Source: Nocardioides guangzhouensis
GTDB lineage: Bacteria > Actinomycetota > Actinomycetes > Propionibacteriales > Nocardioidaceae
DNA length: 64,000 bases
Direction of reading: 5' to 3'
Assembly (NCBI RefSeq): GCF_004519545.1
Contig: NZ_SDKM01000004.1
Location: 1-64,000 of the forward strand
Below, one piece after another: positions 60,657 through 64,000 of the stretch (positions are counted from its first letter, which is position 1; every line of letters starts with the position of its first letter). Position numbers and translations under genes: made by a program. Under the pieces are notes generated by a model. It searched no databases and was not told the origin of the DNA. It was given only the letters and a program-made list of their open reading frames with translations.

Positions 60657-62350
60657 GCGTCACTCCTGTCGGTGGGCGGGGCGGCGGTGAACCCGAGCGC
60701 GAGGCCGTCGTCGGCCAGGCGCACGTCGACGTGCCCGGCCCAGCGGGCGTCGTCGCGGACCGGGAAGTCCTCGCGCCAGTGGGACCCGCGGGTCTCCTCG
60801 CGCAGGGCCGCGGCCGCGGTCAGGGCGAGGGCGACGGTGGCGACGTTGCTGGTCTCCCAGGCGCCGGTGTCGGGGGTCGCGTCGGGCGCGGACCCGGCCT
60901 CGACCACCTTGGCCAGCGTCGCGGTCGCCTCGGCCATCCCGTCGGCGCTGCGCAGGACGCCGACCTGGCCGGTCATGGCCGCCTGGATCTCCGGGCGCCG
61001 GTCGGCCGCGACCAGCGCGGCCGCGCGACGGTCGGGGGCGGGGTCGGCCCACGAGCGGAGCTCGCCCGGGAGCACGTCGGCGATCCGGCGGGAGAACACC
61101 AGCCCCTCGAGGAGCGAGTTGGAGGCCAGCCGGTTGGCGCCGTGCACGCCGCTGCAGGCCACCTCGCCGGTCGCGTAGAGGCCGGGCACCGACGAACGCC
61201 CGTGCAGGTCGGTGGCCACGCCGCCCGAGGCGTAGTGCTGCGCCGGTGCGACCGGGATCAGCTCGGTCACCGGATCGACCCCGTGGCTGCGGGCGGTGGC
61301 CAGGATCGTGGGGAACCGGCGCTCCCAGAACTCCGCGCCGAGGTGCCGGGCGTCGAGCCACATGTGCGGGTGACCGGTCTCGATCATGCGGCGGGTGATC
61401 GCCTTGGCCACCACGTCACGCGGCGCGAGGTCGGCCAGCTCGTGCACGCCCTGCATGAAGCGGTGTCCCTCGAAGTCGACGAGGAACGCGCCCTCGCCGC
61501 GCACCGCCTCGGAGATCAGCGGCTGCTGGCCGCGGGAGTCCGGGCCGAGCCACATCACGGTGGGGTGGAACTGGACGAACTCCAGGTCGCGCAGCGTGGC
61601 GCCCGCCCGGAGCGCCAGGGCCATGCCGTCGCCGGTGGAGACCGCCGGGTTGGTGGACTGGGAGAACACCTGGCCGAGGCCGCCGCTGGCGAGCACCACG
61701 GCGCGGCAGAGCACGGCCCCGACCCCGTCGCGCTGGCCCTCGCCGATCACGTGCAGGGTGATCCCGGCGACCCCGCCGTGGTCGTCGCGCAGCAGGTCGA
61801 TCGCGAGCGCGTGCTGGATCACCTCGATGCCGGGCTCGGCCTCGACGGCGGCGATCAGCGCCCGCTGGATCTCGGCACCGGTGGCGTCGCCGCCCGCGTG
61901 CGCGATCCGGTCGCGATGGTGGCCCCCCTCGCGGGTCAGGGACAGCTCGCCGGCCGGAGTGTGGTCGAAGTTCGTGCCCAGCGCGATCAGCTCGCGGACC
62001 GCGTCGGGGCCCTCGGTCACCAGCACGCGTACGGCGTCGAGGTCGCAGGCGCCGGCTCCCGCCACCAGCGTGTCCCGCTCGTGCTGGTCGGGGCTGTCGC
62101 CGGGGCCGAGGGCCGCCGCGATGCCGCCCTGGGCCCACTGGGTCGAGCCGGCGTGAAGGACGTCCTTGGTGACGACGAGGACGGTGCCGCCGGCTTCGCC
62201 CCCTCGTCGACGCAGGGCCGCCCGGATCCGCAGCGCGGCGGTCAGGCCGCCGATGCCGGACCCGACGACGACCACGTCGGAGCGCGTCGTCCAGCCGGGC
62301 GCGGGGGCGCGGAGCCGCCGGGGCACTCCGGCGTACGCGGGCTCGGACAC
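60653..62350 (-). CDS. nadB: L-aspartate oxidase
   Basis: A 565-residue FAD enzyme of the succinate dehydrogenase flavoprotein family. It oxidises aspartate to iminoaspartate for quinolinate synthesis. The FAD loop is DVVVVGSGIGGLTAAL near residue 25, the active-site region has HRDRIAHAGGDATG, and the closing FAD motif is GLYATGEVACSGVHGANRLASNSLLEGLVF. nadA, which must act next, is not adjacent. The GTG start is leaderless: TAGGTT at 62357-62362 on the minus strand, then 6 nt. Confidence 0.95.
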   Translation of the reverse strand: MSEPAYAGVPRRLRAPAPGWTTRSDVVVVGSGIGGLTAALRIRAALRRRGGEAGGTVLVVTKDVLHAGSTQWAQGGIAAALGPGDSPDQHERDTLVAGAGACDLDAVRVLVTEGPDAVRELIALGTNFDHTPAGELSLTREGGHHRDRIAHAGGDATGAEIQRALIAAVEAEPGIEVIQHALAIDLLRDDHGGVAGITLHVIGEGQRDGVGAVLCRAVVLASGGLGQVFSQSTNPAVSTGDGMALALRAGATLRDLEFVQFHPTVMWLGPDSRGQQPLISEAVRGEGAFLVDFEGHRFMQGVHELADLAPRDVVAKAITRRMIETGHPHMWLDARHLGAEFWERRFPTILATARSHGVDPVTELIPVAPAQHYASGGVATDLHGRSSVPGLYATGEVACSGVHGANRLASNSLLEGLVFSRRIADVLPGELRSWADPAPDRRAAALVAADRRPEIQAAMTGQVGVLRSADGMAEATATLAKVVEAGSAPDATPDTGAWETSNVATVALALTAAAALREETRGSHWREDFPVRDDARWAGHVDVRLADDGLALGFTAAPPTDRSDA

Positions 62351-62456
62351 AGGCCGAACCTAGCAGCGCGCCGCAGGCCGTCCGCCGCTGCCCGACCGGC
62401 AGCGGCCGGTAACGTGGCGGCCCTGACCACGAGACCTGCATCGGGAGGACGCCCCC

Positions 62457-63389
62457 GTGGATCCGCAGCCCACCCCCGACCGGCCGGAGTTCCGGCCGCT
62501 CACCGAGCTCGAGTTCGAGCCGACGTCGTGCCCGGTGTGCGGCGCGACCGGCGTGACGAAGCCGTTCGAGAAGGACTTCCAGGGGCACCGGCTCCGGTTC
62601 GCGACCTGCACGTCCTGCGGGACGCTCTACCAGAACCCGCGGATGACGGTGGACTCGCTGCGCACGATCTACGACTCCGAGGAGTTCTTCGAGGGCCGCG
62701 AGAAGAACGTCAACTACTACTCGTTCCTCAGCGGCGAGACCTACCTGCGACGCACAGCCCGCGGAAGGATCGAGCGGTTCCGGCCGTGGGTCCCCGGCAA
62801 CCGGCTGCTCGAGGTGGCGTCGGCTGCGGGCTTCTTCCTGGCCGAGGCGAAGGCGGCCGGGTTCGACGCCGAGGGCGTGGAGTTCTCCAACCCGATGGCC
62901 CGTTACGCCGCCGACCGCTGGGGGGTCCCGGTGACGGCCGGGTCGATCGAGGAGGTCGACCTCGACCCCGCGACGTACGACGTGATCGCGTCGTGGGGCG
63001 TGATGACGATCCTGCGCGACCCGAAGGCGGTGATGGCGAAGTTCCACGCGGCCCTCAAGCCCGGTGGGGTCTGGGCGTTCAACACCTACTCCCGCAACAG
63101 CCTGTGGGGCCGGCTGTTCGGTCGCCGGTGGTACATCCTGGTCGCCAACACCAGCCAGATCCACGACGACGAGACGCTGCTGCGGCTGCTCGACGAGGCC
63201 GGCTTCGACGTCGTCGCGAGGACCCGCGACCGGCCTTACGCCAGCATCGAGCGGCTGCTGTTCGTGCTGCTCTCCCACGTGTCGCACGGGGTCCGGGACG
63301 CGTTCTTCAAGCGCATCCACGTCCTCAACCGGATGGTGCTGCCGGTCCGCGCGCCCGACACCTACGAGTACGTCTGCGTGAAGCGCTGA
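62457..63389 (+). CDS. Zinc-ribbon class I SAM-dependent methyltransferase
   Basis: 310 residues. An N-terminal zinc ribbon has two CxxC pairs (SCPVCGATG near 24-27 and [14 protein letters not shown] near 54-57), followed by a methyltransferase_23-type domain with [20 protein letters not shown] as motif I and [18 protein letters not shown]. These proteins often modify sugars or lipids in envelope synthesis; the substrate is unknown. GGGAGGA lies 7 nt before the GTG, with TAACGT (62410-62415) as a possible -10. The last 28 bp overlap the 3' end of the convergent panD. Confidence 0.82.
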   Translation: MDPQPTPDRPEFRPLTELEFEPTSCPVCGATGVTKPFEKDFQGHRLRFATCTSCGTLYQNPRMTVDSLRTIYDSEEFFEGREKNVNYYSFLSGETYLRRTARGRIERFRPWVPGNRLLEVASAAGFFLAEAKAAGFDAEGVEFSNPMARYAADRWGVPVTAGSIEEVDLDPATYDVIASWGVMTILRDPKAVMAKFHAALKPGGVWAFNTYSRNSLWGRLFGRRWYILVANTSQIHDDETLLRLLDEAGFDVVARTRDRPYASIERLLFVLLSHVSHGVRDAFFKRIHVLNRMVLPVRAPDTYEYVCVKR

Positions 63390-63802
63390 TTGGCCACGAC
63401 GTCGCCGCGGGTGAGGCCGGAGCCGGCCACCGCCTCCGCCGGGTCGAAGCCCGTGGCCAGGATCCGGTTGTCGGCGTCGACGAACACCACGTACGGCTGG
63501 TGCTCCCTCGCCTCGGCGGTCTCCATCTGGCCGTAGCCGATGAGGATCACCAGGTCGCCGGGGTGCACCAGACGGGCGGCGGCGCCGTTGATGCCGATCA
63601 CGCCACTGCCGCGCTCGCCCGCGATCGTGTAGGTCTCGAGCCTGGCCCCGTTGGTGATGTCGACGATGTGCACCAGCTCGCCGGGCAGCAGGTCGGCGGC
63701 GTCGAGGAGGTCCTCGTCGACCGTCACCGATCCCACGTAGTGCAGGTCGGCCTGGGTCACCGTCGCGCGGTGGATCTTGCTCTTCATCATCGTGCGCAGC
63801 AT
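63362..63802 (-). CDS. panD: Aspartate 1-decarboxylase
   Basis: A 146-residue pyruvoyl enzyme that makes beta-alanine for pantothenate. Self-cleavage occurs at G24-S25 in [10 protein letters not shown], giving the pyruvoyl group, and [14 protein letters not shown] is the family's N-terminus. The ATG overlaps the panC stop (TGATG). Translation could start at any of the closely spaced Met1, Met5 or Met6. Confidence 0.95.
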   Translation of the reverse strand: MLRTMMKSKIHRATVTQADLHYVGSVTVDEDLLDAADLLPGELVHIVDITNGARLETYTIAGERGSGVIGINGAAARLVHPGDLVILIGYGQMETAEAREHQPYVVFVDADNRILATGFDPAEAVAGSGLTRGDVVANQRFTQTYS

Positions 63803-64000
63803 CAGCTGTCTCCCTGGGTGGTGGTCGCCGCCTCGCGGTCGGCGCTGTCGGGATGGGTGCCGTCGGTGCCGGTCCGGGCGGCGGGAGGCTGCCCGAGCGT
63901 GATCGCCATGTTGTCGATGAGGCGCGTGGCCCCGACCCGGGCGGCGATCAGCAGCCGGGCCTCGCCCTCGGCGGGCGTCGGACCGAGGTCGGGCGCGCGC
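63802..64000 (-). CDS. panC: Pantoate-beta-alanine ligase, C-terminal fragment (runs off the window)
   Basis: Only the last 65 codons are inside the window. They read [20 protein letters not shown], a typical PanC ending, followed by a polar tail of about 28 residues rich in Asp, Thr and Ala that most PanC proteins lack. The stop overlaps the panD start, so panC-panD form an operon delivering pantothenate to the nearby coaX. Confidence 0.88.
   Translation of the reverse strand, partial: RAPDLGPTPAEGEARLLIAARVGATRLIDNMAITLGQPPAARTGTDGTHPDSADREAATTTQGDS

Overview
The window reads as chromosome of a high-GC, non-parasitic actinobacterium, most likely Nocardioidaceae (Nocardioides-like). The support is the uniform GC-rich codon use, an actinobacterial gene set (bS22, Lsr2, ClpC1, DisA, a BldN/RsbN pair, monofunctional proline dehydrogenase) and many leaderless genes whose start codon lies 6-7 nt after a TANNNT -10 box. 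The gene content from about 1.4 to 36 kb follows, with inversions and insertions, the gene neighbourhood I recall from Mycobacterium tuberculosis Rv0496-Rv0534c (ppx, sugar isomerase, proC, HTH, bS22, galE2-like, acyltransferase, serB1-like, glutaredoxin, hemA/C/D/B, hemL, phosphoglycerate mutase, thioredoxin, ccdA, resB, ccsA, menA). No rRNA, tRNA, CRISPR, prophage or insertion sequence was seen.

1-13 kb: a 22-bp tandem repeat at the left edge, an MFS transporter, menA, a Cds1-like PLP enzyme with a DUF4229 partner, then a tightly overlapping leftward operon hemL - mutase - tlpA/resA - ccdA - resB - ccsB (haem synthesis plus cytochrome c maturation), and a rightward lytic transglycosylase. 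11.8-20.6 kb: the leftward rex-hemA-hemC-hemD(cobA fusion)-hemB operon, whose promoter carries a Rex-like operator, then a glutaredoxin, an acyl-CoA synthetase and a HAD-IB phosphatase. 20.6-26.9 kb: the BldN-type sigma factor with its RsbN-type anti-sigma factor, facing a leftward set of acyltransferase, epimerase, bS22, an excisionase-type HTH protein and an AcuC-like deacetylase.

26.9-42.5 kb: trpS under a clear tryptophan leader-peptide attenuator; a TetR-controlled operon (membrane protein, DCC thiol oxidoreductase, TetR) with two operators flanking its promoter; proC and proline dehydrogenase in one operon; an ABC-2 exporter; ppx, sugar isomerase and TetR; a cysteine-rich protein; a VOC protein and a methyltransferase; LacI divergent from radA; disA-cutC. 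42.5-46.3 kb: the most unusual locus, a 39-residue secreted mini-peptide ending VWCC convergent with an XRE-TPR regulator. Both upstream regions share a TTTGACAA motif, so this is a candidate RRNPP-like peptide signalling pair. It is followed by a membrane-anchored unknown and mutY.

46.3-64 kb: clpC; a small coiled-coil protein coupled to a LicD-methyltransferase fusion; lsr2; a 2,324-residue LPNTG-anchored surface protein with 13 DUF11 repeats and a coupled small secreted protein; then cofactor synthesis genes (nadB-nadC-coaX leftward, panC-panD leftward) around a rightward zinc-ribbon methyltransferase. panC runs off the right edge.

All functional calls rest on reading motifs by eye and on recalled family knowledge. 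No database search was run.
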